A program made the translations under genes and the position numbers. Positions 27,172 to 36,757 of a stretch of DNA of 64,000 nt are shown in pieces; the stretch's first letter is position 1; each line of letters opens with the position of its first letter. The stretch comes from Amycolatopsis pithecellobii (GTDB lineage: Bacteria; Actinomycetota; Actinomycetes; Mycobacteriales; Pseudonocardiaceae). The DNA lies in contig NZ_WMBA01000012.1 of NCBI RefSeq assembly GCF_009707865.1, forward strand, positions 1 to 64,000, written 5' to 3'. Below the pieces are notes generated by a model. That model had not been told where the DNA came from and made no database searches. It worked only from the letters and a program-made list of their open reading frames with translations.

Positions 27172-28548
27172 CTACAGCGCGGGTGTCCGCAGATGCCACG
27201 AAGTACGTTGCTGGTAGGCGTAACCGGCGGCCAGCACCGCCGCCTCGTCGAACGGCCGGCCGATGATCTGCAGACCCAGCGGCAAACCATCGCCGGTGAA
27301 ACCCATCGGCACCGACATCGCCGGGTTGCCCAGCGCGTTCCAGTACGCCGTGTGCAGCGCGCCGACGATGTCGTCCAAGGTCAGCTTGTCGACTTCGGGG
27401 GCCCCGCACGCGCTGGTCGGTGTCAGGATCAGGTCCACGTCGTCGAACACGGCCGAGACCTGGCGTTGCCCGGCCCGGCGAACCCGTTGTGCCTGCACAT
27501 AATCGCCGGCACTGACGAGCGCACCGGTGGCGACCGCCAGCCGGGTGCCGGCGCCGTAGTCCAGCCACCGGCTGCGCAGGTCCGGCCGGTGATAGGCGTA
27601 GGCCTCGGCGGTCAACCCGATCATGGTGGCCGACGTGAGCTCGTCGTAGAGCGGCAATCGCACGTCGACGACCGTCGCGCCGGCGGCCGTCAGCTCGCCG
27701 ACCGCGGCCTCCAGTGCCGGGGCAAGCTCCGGCACCGTCATCGGCGAGCGGTCCAGCAGCATGTCGATCCCGATCCGCATTCCTTGCAGGGAACCGGTAA
27801 GCGCGCCCGTGTAGTCGCCGACCGGACGGTCGACGGAGGTCGCGTCGCTGGTGTCGTGTCCCGCCAGCACCGCCAGCATCACCGCGCAGTCCTCGGCACT
27901 GCGCGCCATCGGTCCAATGTGGTCATAGCTGTAGCCGAGCGGCACGCAGCCTGCCTTGGGTACCCGGCCGAAGGTCTGCTTGAGTCCGGTGATCCCGCAA
28001 CTCGTTGCAGGGTAACGGATACTGCCGCCGGTGTCGGTGCCGAGGCCGCCGAGGAACAACCCGGCCGCCACGCCGTTGCCGGTACCCGAGCTGGAGCCGC
28101 CGGGATAATGCTTGGTATTCCACGGGTTGCGCGGGATCGGGAACGGTTTTTCCGGATCTGGCGTGCCGATCGCGTATTCCATCGTCGTGGTCTTGCCGGT
28201 GATGACCGCGCCCGCGGCCCGCAGCCGCGCCACCACCGGGGCGTCACCGCCGGCACCCCACGCACGGTCCAGGACGAGGCTTTGCGCGGTGGTTTCGCCC
28301 TCTTCGGTGGCGATGATGTCCTTGACTCCCAACGGGATTCCGTGCAACGGCCCGCGGTCGGTGCCATCGGCCAGCTCCGCGTCCGCCTTCGCCGCGGCTG
28401 CGAGCGCGCTCTCGTCGAACCGTGACAGGTACACGCCGAGCTTCTCGTCGTGCGCGTCGGCGGTCGCGAACGCCGCTTCGGTGAGCGCGACCGACGTCGT
28501 CTCTCCCGTGCGCAGCGCGGCCGCCGCTTCGGTGATGGTCAGATACAT
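27172..28548 (-). CDS. Amidase signature enzyme, AtzE-like, probable partner of the small AtzG-like protein
   Basis: 458 residues. Complete triad: Lys76 in GIPLGVKDI, cis-Ser152 in GGSSSGTG and nucleophile Ser176 in [11 protein letters not shown] (24 apart). Ser-rich loop, GITGLKQTFGRVP and PIGPMARSAEDCAVM-like segments are as in GatA/AtzE relatives. Its length equals AtzE, and the AtzG-like gene follows within 12 nt; both facts suggest a two-subunit amidohydrolase. It starts 11 nt downstream of the previous amidase, with GAGGAAT as ribosome site. Product would be an acid plus ammonia. Confidence 0.88.
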   Translation of the reverse strand: MYLTITEAAAALRTGETTSVALTEAAFATADAHDEKLGVYLSRFDESALAAAAKADAELADGTDRGPLHGIPLGVKDIIATEEGETTAQSLVLDRAWGAGGDAPVVARLRAAGAVITGKTTTMEYAIGTPDPEKPFPIPRNPWNTKHYPGGSSSGTGNGVAAGLFLGGLGTDTGGSIRYPATSCGITGLKQTFGRVPKAGCVPLGYSYDHIGPMARSAEDCAVMLAVLAGHDTSDATSVDRPVGDYTGALTGSLQGMRIGIDMLLDRSPMTVPELAPALEAAVGELTAAGATVVDVRLPLYDELTSATMIGLTAEAYAYHRPDLRSRWLDYGAGTRLAVATGALVSAGDYVQAQRVRRAGQRQVSAVFDDVDLILTPTSACGAPEVDKLTLDDIVGALHTAYWNALGNPAMSVPMGFTGDGLPLGLQIIGRPFDEAAVLAAGYAYQQRTSWHLRTPAL

Positions 28549-28559
28549 GACATTCCTCC

Positions 28560-29969
28560 TCAGGCGGCGGCGGGCAGGGCCGGCCGGCGCAGGTGATGGG
28601 CGGTGGCGGCCTGGTAGGCACCGCCGAGCGCGAACAGACTCGCCTCGTCCCGGGGGCGCCCGACGAACTGCAGGCTCACCGGCAGCCCGTCCACCTCACC
28701 CGAGGGCACCACGAGCGCGGGGGACCCGGTGAGGTTGAACGGGACGCTGACCCGGCAGGCGGCGTCCAGCCACGGCACTTCCCGGTCCCCGAGATCGGAT
28801 GTCATCTCCGGGGCGATGAGCGGAGGGAGCGCCGTCATCGCGGGGCTGACGAGCGCGGCGCAACCGTCCATTGCGGACTCCAGCTCCCGCTGGAAGACCG
28901 GGCGCAGGCGCAGGGCCCGCAGGTAGTCGGCGGCGCTGACGAACGGGGCCGCGCCGAGCAGCGAGGCACCCATCTCGTCACGGTCCTCTATTGTGGACAG
29001 ATGTTCTTCGTGCAGGGACAGCATTTCCGCGTAGATGATCCACCAGCCGGCGACCGCGGCGAGGTCGAACGAGGGTAGCTCGACGTCCACGATCTCCACC
29101 CCGAGCGCAGCCAGCTCACCGAGCGCCGCCTCGTACGCGGCGGCCACCGCCGGGTGCATCTCGGCTTCGAGGAAACCGCGGTCACGCGCCACCCGCATCC
29201 CGGCGACGTCCTGGCCGAGCGCCGCGGTGAACGGGACCTTCTCGGCCGGTAATGCCGTGGGGTCAAGGGGATCCGGCCCGGCGATCACGTCGAGCATCAG
29301 CGCGGCGTCGGCGACGCTGCGGGTCATCGGCCCGGCGTGGTCCATCGTCCACGACAGACCCATCACGCCGTGCCGCGGCACCCGCCCGTAGGTGGCCTTG
29401 ATCCCGGTGATCCCGCAGAACGAGCTCGGGATGCGGATCGAGCCACCGGTGTCGGTGCCGATGGCGAGCGGGACCTGGCCCAGCGCCACCGCGGCGCCGG
29501 ACCCGGACGACGAGCCACCGGTGGTGCGCCGGTGATCCCACGGGTTCAGCGTGGGCCCGAACGTCTTGTTCACCGCGCCACCACAGGCGAACTCGAACGT
29601 CGCGAGCTTCGCCAGCAGCACGCCGCCCGCCTCGGCCAGCCGGGTGGCGAGCACGGCGTCGGTTTCGGGCACGTAATCGCGGTACAGCGCGGAACCACCG
29701 GTGGTGGGAATCCCCGCGGTGGCCACGATGTCCTTGAGCCCGTAGGGAATTCCTTCCAGCGGCCGCGGCGTGCCGTCGCGCCAGCGCGCGTCGGACTCGG
29801 CCGCTCGCCCGAGCGCGGATTCGGCGAGCAGCGTGATGATCGAGTTGACGCCGGGGTCGGTGGCTTCGATGCGGGCGAGGCAAGCGGCGGTGGCTTCGCT
29901 GGGCGTGGCGGTCCCGGCGGCGAACGCGGCGAGCAGTTCGGTCGCGGTGAGATCGGCGAGGTCGCTCAT
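28560..29969 (-). CDS. Amidase signature enzyme (second of the operon)
   Basis: 469 residues. Lys79 in GIPYGLKDI, cis-Ser153 in GGSSSGSG, nucleophile Ser177 in [11 protein letters not shown], then [19 protein letters not shown]. It is clearly related to the 27172 enzyme but not a recent duplicate: the N-terminal 60 residues and the substrate-pocket half differ. The ATG overlaps the stop of the MFS gene (ATGA at 29966-29969). With two other amidases in the same transcript it probably acts on a successive amide bond of one substrate, not on a separate one. Confidence 0.9.
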   Translation of the reverse strand: MSDLADLTATELLAAFAAGTATPSEATAACLARIEATDPGVNSIITLLAESALGRAAESDARWRDGTPRPLEGIPYGLKDIVATAGIPTTGGSALYRDYVPETDAVLATRLAEAGGVLLAKLATFEFACGGAVNKTFGPTLNPWDHRRTTGGSSSGSGAAVALGQVPLAIGTDTGGSIRIPSSFCGITGIKATYGRVPRHGVMGLSWTMDHAGPMTRSVADAALMLDVIAGPDPLDPTALPAEKVPFTAALGQDVAGMRVARDRGFLEAEMHPAVAAAYEAALGELAALGVEIVDVELPSFDLAAVAGWWIIYAEMLSLHEEHLSTIEDRDEMGASLLGAAPFVSAADYLRALRLRPVFQRELESAMDGCAALVSPAMTALPPLIAPEMTSDLGDREVPWLDAACRVSVPFNLTGSPALVVPSGEVDGLPVSLQFVGRPRDEASLFALGGAYQAATAHHLRRPALPAAA

Positions 29970-31384
29970 TCCTTGTCTCCTCCTGAAATCCAGGCGAGCG
30001 CGGTCGCGGGCTCGGTGACCGGTTCGGTGAACGGCAACGGGAGTGCCCGCAGCCGCTCCAGGTCCGGCCGGTACCGCGCATGTGTCGCGTACGCCTGGGA
30101 AAGTCGTTGCGGGGTAAGGGAAATGTCCGAATTCGTGGCGAGCGCGGTGAATTCCTCGGGGCTGGGCATGGGCACGAGTTCCTCCTGGGGTGCGGGCAGC
30201 GTTTCACGGACGGAAAGGGTGAGCAGCAGACCGCCGAACAACAGGGCGGCCGTGGCCGCGAGCGCGGTGTGCACCCCGCCCACGGCGATCCCGGCGCCGG
30301 CGAACAGCCCGCCGGCGAGCATCCCGATATCGCAGGCGATCCGGTAAGCGGCGACCGCGGTTTCCGGTGTTTCGGCCAGATCGATCGTCATCGTGGCCGG
30401 GACCACCCACGTCGCGCCGACCGTGACGCCGGTGGCGAGCGCGCCGAACGTGAACGCGACCGGCCCGCGTACGACGGTGGCGAGCGCGGTGACCGCGACC
30501 GTGCCCCACGCCAGTGCCGCGGCCAGCGGCAGCAGCCTGCCGTACCGGTCGGACAGCCCGCCGCCGAAATGCATCGTGGCCACATCGGTGACCGCCAGCG
30601 CGAACAGTGCGAGGCCGAGCGGGACCCAGCCCATCCCGAGCTGTTCGCCCAGCAGCGGCACCAGCGTGAGTGCGAGGCCCGCTCGCACGGCCTGGCCGAG
30701 CCCGGTGAGCACCAGCACCGACCACATCCGCCGCCCGCGCACGCCGAGCCCGGCGGGCAGCCCGAGCCGCGGCCGGACGGCGGAAACCCAGCGGGGCGCC
30801 AGAAACCACGCCGCCACCGCACCGGCAAGGTTCACCGCCCCGCACACGCCGAACAGCAGCCGCAGCCCGTCCGGCCCCGGCGCGGCCGCCGCGATCAGCC
30901 CGCCGCCGAGCGGCCCGGTGGCCACGCCGAGGAACCAGAACGCATTGAACGTGCCGATCGCGCGACCGCGGGTGTGCTCGCCGACCAGCCGGACCGCGAG
31001 CGCGATCCCGCCGCCCATGAACAGCGAGGTGCCGAAGCCCTGCAGCACCCGTGCGAGCCCGACGACCTCCCAGCTGGTGGTGGCCGCCGAAAACAGGCAC
31101 CCGACGCCGAACACCAGCAGCGAGACGGTCAGCGCGGTGCGCGAGGACACCCGCGGCACGAACCGGGTGCCGAGGAAATCCACCAGCAGCAAGGACAATC
31201 CGATCGAGGACACCACATAGGCCGCCCAGGACGGGGAGCCGCCGAGACCCACCACGAGCAGCGCGGTGAACGGCGCGGTGAGCCCGAAGCCGACCCCGGC
31301 CACGAGGACGACGAGGTGGAACCGTTGCCGGGCGCCCAGTTCGACGGGCGCCCGGACGGGCAGTTCCGCCGCGACGTCGATCAC
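29966..31384 (-). CDS. Major facilitator transporter with cytoplasmic C-terminal extension
   Basis: 472 residues from GTG 31384, which overlaps the upstream amidase stop (GTGA); the frame extends upstream but only as antisense-like Arg-rich sequence. Twelve helices are predicted, with loop motifs VDFLGTRFVPRVSSR and GGLSDRYGRLLPL. After the last helix (near residue 400) comes a hydrophilic tail of about 70 residues, MPSPEEFTALATNSDISLTP onward. It may take up or expel an intermediate alongside the ABC importer. Sandwiched between amidase genes with overlaps on both sides, so it is part of the same operon. Confidence 0.85.
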   Translation of the reverse strand: MIDVAAELPVRAPVELGARQRFHLVVLVAGVGFGLTAPFTALLVVGLGGSPSWAAYVVSSIGLSLLLVDFLGTRFVPRVSSRTALTVSLLVFGVGCLFSAATTSWEVVGLARVLQGFGTSLFMGGGIALAVRLVGEHTRGRAIGTFNAFWFLGVATGPLGGGLIAAAAPGPDGLRLLFGVCGAVNLAGAVAAWFLAPRWVSAVRPRLGLPAGLGVRGRRMWSVLVLTGLGQAVRAGLALTLVPLLGEQLGMGWVPLGLALFALAVTDVATMHFGGGLSDRYGRLLPLAAALAWGTVAVTALATVVRGPVAFTFGALATGVTVGATWVVPATMTIDLAETPETAVAAYRIACDIGMLAGGLFAGAGIAVGGVHTALAATAALLFGGLLLTLSVRETLPAPQEELVPMPSPEEFTALATNSDISLTPQRLSQAYATHARYRPDLERLRALPLPFTEPVTEPATALAWISGGDKE

Positions 31385-32970
31385 CGCGACCCGGCGGGTG
31401 CGACGTCCGCCGCCGCGCCGCCGGGCATGACCCCGGCCGCGTCCTCGATCACCGCACCGGCGCGGAAGGTCAGCGCGTCCTGCCACAGCGGCGCGATGAT
31501 CTGGATCGACGTGGGCATCGCGGTTTCCGGGTCGACCCCGCTGGGCACCGCGAGCGCCGGGTGCCCGGACAGGTTGAGCACACACGTGTTGGCGACCATC
31601 GTGGTGCCGCGCGCGAGCAGTTCCGGGTCCTCGGCGGGACGGTCGAGCAGCACGGGCGCGACCTGCGGGGTGGTCGGTGTGACGAGCAGGTCGAACTGCC
31701 CGAATGCCGCGTCGATCTGCGCCATGAGGGCACGGCGCAGGTTGGCCGCCTTGGCGAAGTAGGTGGAGAAGTACTTGTCGTGCAGGTACCGGCCACCCAT
31801 CAGCCACACCTTGAAGAACGGCGGGAACGAATCGGCTTCCATGCGCCGCACGAGGCCGAACGCGTGGGTCCGCTCGACGTCGACCTCACCGAGATGCGAG
31901 TAGCCGGTCCCGTCCGACTGCGCGGTCAGCCACGCCAGATGCAGCAGCAGCGTGGTTTCGATCGCCCATGCGTCCGTCCACAGCGGAATGGAAACCGGGG
32001 ACACGGTCGCCCCGGCCGCGTCCAGCGCCGCGCACGAGGACTCGAACGCGGCGAGCACACCCGGTTCGCACAGCCCCGGGTCCCGACCCTCGGTGACGAC
32101 GCCGATCCGCAGGCCCGCCACGCCTTCGCCGAGAGTGGCGGCGGCGCTCGTCGGCGACGGTTTGCCCCGGACCCACTGCGGATCCCGGTCGGAGTGCCCG
32201 CTCATCACGTCGAGCATCCGGGCGGTCAGCTCCACAGTGGACGCCATCGGGCAGACGGCGTCGATCGTGTGGTCCATGTAGGTCAGCCCGTGCGAAGGCA
32301 CCAGACCCTGGCTGGGCTTGATGCTCACGATCCCGTTGAAGGACGCGGGAATCCGGGCCGAGCCGCCCTCATCGACCCCGATCGCGAGATCGACCGCGCC
32401 GGAGCGGACGGCCGAGCCGGACCCACCGGACGAGCCGCCCGCCGACCGGGTCGGATCGACGGCGTTGCGTGCCGGGCCGTACCAGCTCGACTCGCCGGTG
32501 CCGGACGTGGAGAAATCGTCCAAATTGGTCTTGCCGACGATATCCGCACCGGCGGCCAGTAACCGCGACACCACGACCGCATCCGTCGTCGGCGTGTAGC
32601 TCAGGGTCCGCGACGCGTTCGTGACCGGCACCCCCGCGACCGCCAGATTGTCCTTGACGCCTACGGTCAGTCCATTGAGGACACCCTCGGCCGCACCTTT
32701 GACGTGACAGCGCCGGATGAACGCGTGGAACGGGTCGTCGGTGTCGCTGACCGGACCACCGGGATCGCGGTCGGTGTAGATCAGCGGCGGGGTCGGCGCG
32801 GGCAGTTCGTCGACCCGGTCCACCCCGGCGAAGGTCTGGTCGAGAATCCGCGCGTACTGCTCGGCTTCGCGTTCGGTGAGGTTCAGATACTCGGCCGCAC
32901 CGAGCCCGGTGACCTCTTCCGGGGTGGGGCGCCGCACGAAACCACGGATGCGTCCACGAGGCATCGCCAT
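31381..32970 (-). CDS. Amidase signature enzyme (third, long form, nitrile-cluster amidase-like)
   Basis: 529 residues, longer than its two companions because of an N-terminal region (about 1-95) similar in layout to rhodococcal enantioselective amidases. Triad: Lys106 in LTVGVKDNLA, cis-Ser180 in GGSSGGSGSA and nucleophile Ser204 in GVDEGGSARIP. The family usually has D-x-GGS with Thr or Gln before GG; here it is Glu201. AAGGAG lies 6 nt before ATG 32970. It is the promoter-proximal amidase, directly after the binding-protein gene, so it may act first on the imported compound. Confidence 0.9.
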   Translation of the reverse strand: MAMPRGRIRGFVRRPTPEEVTGLGAAEYLNLTEREAEQYARILDQTFAGVDRVDELPAPTPPLIYTDRDPGGPVSDTDDPFHAFIRRCHVKGAAEGVLNGLTVGVKDNLAVAGVPVTNASRTLSYTPTTDAVVVSRLLAAGADIVGKTNLDDFSTSGTGESSWYGPARNAVDPTRSAGGSSGGSGSAVRSGAVDLAIGVDEGGSARIPASFNGIVSIKPSQGLVPSHGLTYMDHTIDAVCPMASTVELTARMLDVMSGHSDRDPQWVRGKPSPTSAAATLGEGVAGLRIGVVTEGRDPGLCEPGVLAAFESSCAALDAAGATVSPVSIPLWTDAWAIETTLLLHLAWLTAQSDGTGYSHLGEVDVERTHAFGLVRRMEADSFPPFFKVWLMGGRYLHDKYFSTYFAKAANLRRALMAQIDAAFGQFDLLVTPTTPQVAPVLLDRPAEDPELLARGTTMVANTCVLNLSGHPALAVPSGVDPETAMPTSIQIIAPLWQDALTFRAGAVIEDAAGVMPGGAAADVAPAGSR

Positions 32971-32999
32971 GGGAATCTCCTTTCACTGGCGGGAAAAGC

Positions 33000-34607
33000 T
33001 CAGCCGACCGTCAGCTGGGTCAGATCGGCGAACCACGACTGGGGTTGCACGAACCCGTGCACGCTGGAGGCGAGGACCCGCGGGTTTCGGTCGTCGACCA
33101 CGACGAGCCACGGGGAGTCCTTGCCGAGGATCTGCGCGACCTGCGAGTACAGGCTCGCCCTCGCCTTGTCGTCGCCGACCGTCCTCGCCTTGGCGAACAG
33201 GGCGTCCACCTGCGGGTTGGAGTACTTTCCGGCGTTGATCCCGGAATCGGTGCCGAACCAGCTGCGCCAGAAGCCTTCCTGCTGGTAGCTCAACGAGATG
33301 TTGAGTGCGTCGGCGTTGTCCGGGATCTTGCCTGCGAAGTAGTCGTTCAGCATGGCCGCCCATTCGATGGGCTTGAGCTCCACCTTGACGCCCACCGCGG
33401 CCAGATCGGTCTGCAGCGCGGTGTTCATCGGGGTGGGCACCATGTTGCCCGAGCCGCTCGTCGGATAGGACAGCGTCATCGAGAAACCGTTGGGGTATCC
33501 CGCTTCCGCGAGCAGCTGCTTGGCTTTCGCCGGGTCGTAGCCGTACACGTCGTCGGCGGGTTGGTAGGCGGCGTTGGCGTGCGGCACGTAGCCCAGCGCC
33601 GGTTCCGCGGTGCCCTTGAGGATGTTGTCCACCAGGGCTTGCCGGTTGATGGCCCAGTTCAGCGCTTCGCGCACCTTCACGTTGTCGAACGGCGCTTTCG
33701 TCATGTTGTAGACCCACGGCCAGATGTGGTCGTAGGAGTTGGTGAGCACCTGGAACCCTTGCGACTTCAGGTTCGGCACGTCGTCCGGCGGCGGCACCTC
33801 GATCCAGTTGACCTCACCGGACCGCAGCGCCGCGACGCGCGCGGTCGGGTCCGGGATCGGGCGGAGGATCACTTTGTCCACTTTGGGCTTTCCGTTCCAG
33901 TACTTGTCGTTGGCCAGCAAGACAAGGCGCTGGCCGCGCACCAGCGAGTCGAACTTGAACGGCCCGGTGCCGACCGGCTTGTCGGCGAAGCCCTGGTTGC
34001 CTTCGGCCTTGATCGCGGTGGGGCTGCCGAAGTAGACGGTCGCGAGGTCACTCGGCAGGTACGCCCACGGCCCGTTGGTGTCGATCTGGAGGGTGAGATC
34101 GTCGATCTTCTGGTAGCTCTTGACACCGGCGATCGAGAGCCCGCCCTGTGCGTTGAGTTCCTGGTAGAAGTCCGGGCTCTTCTTGTTGAGGTAGCGGTCG
34201 AGATTGAAGATCGCGGCGTCGGCGTTCCACGGGGTGCCGTCGTGGAAGGTGACTCCGGGGCGCAGCTTGAACGTCCAGCTGGTCAACTCGGCGTTGGGCG
34301 TCCACGACTCGGCCAGATCCGGGATGATCTTCGGGATCTCGTCGCCTTTGGACAGATCGAATTTCGTGAGACCGTCGTAGAGCTGGTTGCCGACGAAGCG
34401 CAGACCCTCGTAGCCCTGCCCCTGGGCGAGCCCGGTGTCCAGGACGGGGATGTCGGACGCGGTCATCCCGATGATCAGCGTGTTCCCACCGGCGCCGCCG
34501 GCGGAGGTGGCGCTGCCGCCGCACGCGGACACCACGAGGGACAGCACGGCGAGCAGCGCGCCGACGACAGTGAATCGTCTCTTACGACGGGTGGGGTAAC
34601 GGGGCAC
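33000..34607 (-). CDS. Family 5 extracellular solute-binding lipoprotein (Dpp/Opp type)
   Basis: 535 residues from GTG 34607 (AGAGGA upstream). A basic start, hydrophobic core and lipobox VSAC place the acylated Cys at 29, so the mature protein sits on the outer face of the membrane. SBP_bac_5 landmarks are GLRFVGNQLYDGLTKFD, PDLAESWTPNAE, WTFKLRPGVTFHDGTPW, YFGSPTAIKAEG and NWAINRQALVDNIL. The family binds peptides, nickel, glutathione, and also opines and small amides. It is separated from the ATPase gene by the 22-bp repeat array, which could set its expression level apart from the other importer genes. Confidence 0.92.
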   Translation of the reverse strand: MPRYPTRRKRRFTVVGALLAVLSLVVSACGGSATSAGGAGGNTLIIGMTASDIPVLDTGLAQGQGYEGLRFVGNQLYDGLTKFDLSKGDEIPKIIPDLAESWTPNAELTSWTFKLRPGVTFHDGTPWNADAAIFNLDRYLNKKSPDFYQELNAQGGLSIAGVKSYQKIDDLTLQIDTNGPWAYLPSDLATVYFGSPTAIKAEGNQGFADKPVGTGPFKFDSLVRGQRLVLLANDKYWNGKPKVDKVILRPIPDPTARVAALRSGEVNWIEVPPPDDVPNLKSQGFQVLTNSYDHIWPWVYNMTKAPFDNVKVREALNWAINRQALVDNILKGTAEPALGYVPHANAAYQPADDVYGYDPAKAKQLLAEAGYPNGFSMTLSYPTSGSGNMVPTPMNTALQTDLAAVGVKVELKPIEWAAMLNDYFAGKIPDNADALNISLSYQQEGFWRSWFGTDSGINAGKYSNPQVDALFAKARTVGDDKARASLYSQVAQILGKDSPWLVVVDDRNPRVLASSVHGFVQPQSWFADLTQLTVG

Positions 34608-34650
34608 GGACTTTTCCTCTCAGGGCAGGTTTTCGGAGCAGGTAACCAAC

Positions 34651-34848
34651 GCGCGAGTTGCGCGTTCCGGTGGTGCGAGTTGCGTGTTCCGGTGGCGCGA
34701 GTTGCGCGTTGCGGTGGCGCGAGTTGCGTGTTCCGGTCGCACGGAACGCACAACTCGCGCGCGTGGAACGTGCGACTCACACGCAGGGAACGCACAACTC
34801 GCGCGCACGGAACGTGCGACTCACGCGCGTGGAACGTGCGACTCGCGC
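34651..34848. repeat. Nine-unit 22-bp repeat array, four forward then five inverted
   Basis: Exactly nine 22-bp units fill 198 bp without gaps. Units 1-4 (34651-34738) read GCGCGAGTTGCGCGTTCC-N4; units 5-9 (34739-34848) are the same unit reversed, with a slightly different variant (GAGTCGCACGTTCC). The two halves can pair into a stem of up to about 88 bp. Unit 9 encodes most of the last eight residues of the neighbouring ATPase and its stop codon lies in unit 8. The array is inside an operon, between ATPase and binding-protein genes, and would be transcribed; a role in termination, processing or message stability is inferred. Confidence 0.95.
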
Positions 34849-35771
34849 GGGCGCACGTGGACACAGGACGCGAGCTGTCCCGGTGCCGCTTCGGCGAGTG
34901 GCGGCCATTCGGTCTGGCAGGCGTTTTCCGCGACGGGGCAACGGGTTCGGAACCCGCAGCCGGACGGCGGGTCGGCGGGGTTGGGCAGGTCACCGGTGAG
35001 CACGATGCGTTCGCGTCCCTGTCCCGGGGTCGCCGAAAGCAGGGCCTGCGTGTACGGGTGCCGCGGATCGGCCCACAGTTGCCGCGCCGGGGCGAGTTCC
35101 ACGACCCGGCCCAGATACATCACCGCGACGCGATCGGAGATGTGCTCCACCACGGCCAGGTCATGGGAGACGAACAGGAACGCCACCCCGGTCTCGGCCT
35201 GCAGGTCCGCCAGCAGGTTCAGCACCTGCGCCTGCACGCTTTTGTCCAAAGCGGACACTGCCTCGTCGCACACCACGAGATCCGGCGAGGTGGCCAAGGC
35301 CCGCGCGATCGCGACCCGTTGGAGCTGACCACCGGACAGTTCGTGCGGGAACCGCTCGGCGTGCGCGGCGGTCAGCCCGACCCGTTCCAGCAGCTCCAGC
35401 ACCCGAGGGCGCCGGGCCGGGCGCTCGGCCCCGTGTGCCCGCAGGTTGAACTCGATCGACTGGCGCACCCGCAGCCGGGGGTTGAGCGAGGTCTGCGGGT
35501 TCTGCGGCACGACCTGCAACCGCGCGCGCAGCGCCCGCATCCGGGCTCGCGGCAGCCCGGCGAGCGGCACGCCGTCGAACGTCACCGAGCCGCTGTCCGG
35601 TGCGAGCAGGCCCAACAGCATCTTCCCGGTGGTCGACTTCCCGCAGCCGGACTCACCGACCACGCCGAGCGTCTCTCCTTTGTGGACGGTCAAGGACACG
35701 TCGGACACGGCGCGCACCCCGTTGCCGAACGTCTTGGTCAGGTTCTCCGCTTCCAGCAGAACGTCGCTCAT
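34821..35771 (-). CDS. ABC importer ATPase, DppF/OppF type
   Basis: 316 residues from ATG 35771, in a TGATG overlap with the preceding ATPase gene. Walker A GESGCGKST, signature LSGGQLQRVAIARAL, Walker B VVCDEAVSALD and H-loop FVSHDL are intact. The C-terminal oligopeptide-transport extension has the cysteines of an iron-sulphur type motif (SGCGFRTRCPVAENAC...SCVH). The final RESHVPRA is encoded by the repeat array, so the natural C-terminus has been replaced or extended by repeat DNA. Pairs with the 35771-36757 ATPase. Confidence 0.93.
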   Translation of the reverse strand: MSDVLLEAENLTKTFGNGVRAVSDVSLTVHKGETLGVVGESGCGKSTTGKMLLGLLAPDSGSVTFDGVPLAGLPRARMRALRARLQVVPQNPQTSLNPRLRVRQSIEFNLRAHGAERPARRPRVLELLERVGLTAAHAERFPHELSGGQLQRVAIARALATSPDLVVCDEAVSALDKSVQAQVLNLLADLQAETGVAFLFVSHDLAVVEHISDRVAVMYLGRVVELAPARQLWADPRHPYTQALLSATPGQGRERIVLTGDLPNPADPPSGCGFRTRCPVAENACQTEWPPLAEAAPGQLASCVHVRPRESHVPRA

Positions 35772-36757
35772 CACGCCACCACCCGTTCGGTATTCACCAC
35801 AGGACACGCGGCGACCCGGTCGTGCGCGATGGTGACCAGCAGCGGGTCGTCGTAACGACACGAAGGACGCACGTGCGGGCAGCGCGGCGCGAACGCGCAT
35901 CCGGCAGGGAACGCGCCGACCGGGGGCGGGGAACCGACGATCGAGCGTAGTGAACCACGTGCCGCGCCGGGCATCGGCAGCGAGTCCAGCAGCCCTTCGG
36001 TGTAGGGATGCCTTGGGCTGGAAAGGACTTCGCTCGCCGGGCCCTCTTCCACCAGGCGCCCGGCGTACATCACGCCGACCCGGCCACCGAAGTCCGCGGC
36101 CACCCCGACGTCGTGGGTGACCATGAGCACCGCCATCCCCAGGCGCTGCTGGAGTTCCGCGAGCAGCTCCAGGATCTGGGCCTGCACCGTCACGTCGAGC
36201 GCGGTGGTCGGCTCGTCGGCGATGAGCACCTGCGGATCACAGCTGACCGCGATGGCGATCACCGCCCGCTGCCGCATCCCGCCGGACAGCTCGTGCGGGT
36301 AACTGCCGGCCACCCGCTTCGGATCCGGGATGCCAACCATCGCCAGCAGCTCCTCCGCGCGCCGGTGTGCGGCGGTCTTCACCCGCTCCACGCCGTGCAC
36401 GGCGAGCACCTCGGCCAGCTGGGAACCGATGCGGCGCAACGGATCCAGCGCCCCCGTCGGGTCCTGGGGCACGAGCGCGATCTGCCCGCCTCGAATGGCC
36501 CGCAGCTTCGGTTCCGCCAGCCCGACCAGTTCCTGTCCTGCCACCCGGACGCTGCCGCCGAGTTCGGCCGACGAGCCGTAGAGCCGCATGATGGAGCGCG
36601 CGGTGACGGATTTCCCGCTGCCGCTTTCGCCCAGCAGCATCATGGTTTCGCCGCGGCCGATGGTGAACGACACCCCGCGCACGACTTCCGTCCGGCGGCG
36701 CCGGGACACGAACGTGGTGGTCAGGTCGGTGACTTCCAGCGGTGGGATCACCGTCAT
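35771..36757 (-). CDS. ABC importer ATPase, DppD/OppD type
   Basis: 328 residues from ATG 36757 (ATGA overlap with the permease gene). Walker A GESGSGKSV, signature LSGGMRQRAVIAIAV, Walker B VLIADEPTTALD, H-loop MVTHDV, and C-terminal GCAFAPRCPHVRPSCR with the family cysteines. It hydrolyses ATP together with the DppF-type partner to drive import of the compound bound by the 33000 lipoprotein. Confidence 0.93.
   Translation of the reverse strand: MTVIPPLEVTDLTTTFVSRRRRTEVVRGVSFTIGRGETMMLLGESGSGKSVTARSIMRLYGSSAELGGSVRVAGQELVGLAEPKLRAIRGGQIALVPQDPTGALDPLRRIGSQLAEVLAVHGVERVKTAAHRRAEELLAMVGIPDPKRVAGSYPHELSGGMRQRAVIAIAVSCDPQVLIADEPTTALDVTVQAQILELLAELQQRLGMAVLMVTHDVGVAADFGGRVGVMYAGRLVEEGPASEVLSSPRHPYTEGLLDSLPMPGAARGSLRSIVGSPPPVGAFPAGCAFAPRCPHVRPSCRYDDPLLVTIAHDRVAACPVVNTERVVA

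Noticed and set aside
30080-31762. 560-codon plus-strand frame over the MFS gene
   Set aside because: Antisense shadow, Gln/Arg/Pro-rich, no family motif.
33045-35855. 936-codon plus-strand open frame across the binding-protein and ATPase genes
   Set aside because: Antisense shadow through two well-supported genes and the repeat array; low-complexity Arg/Val/His composition.
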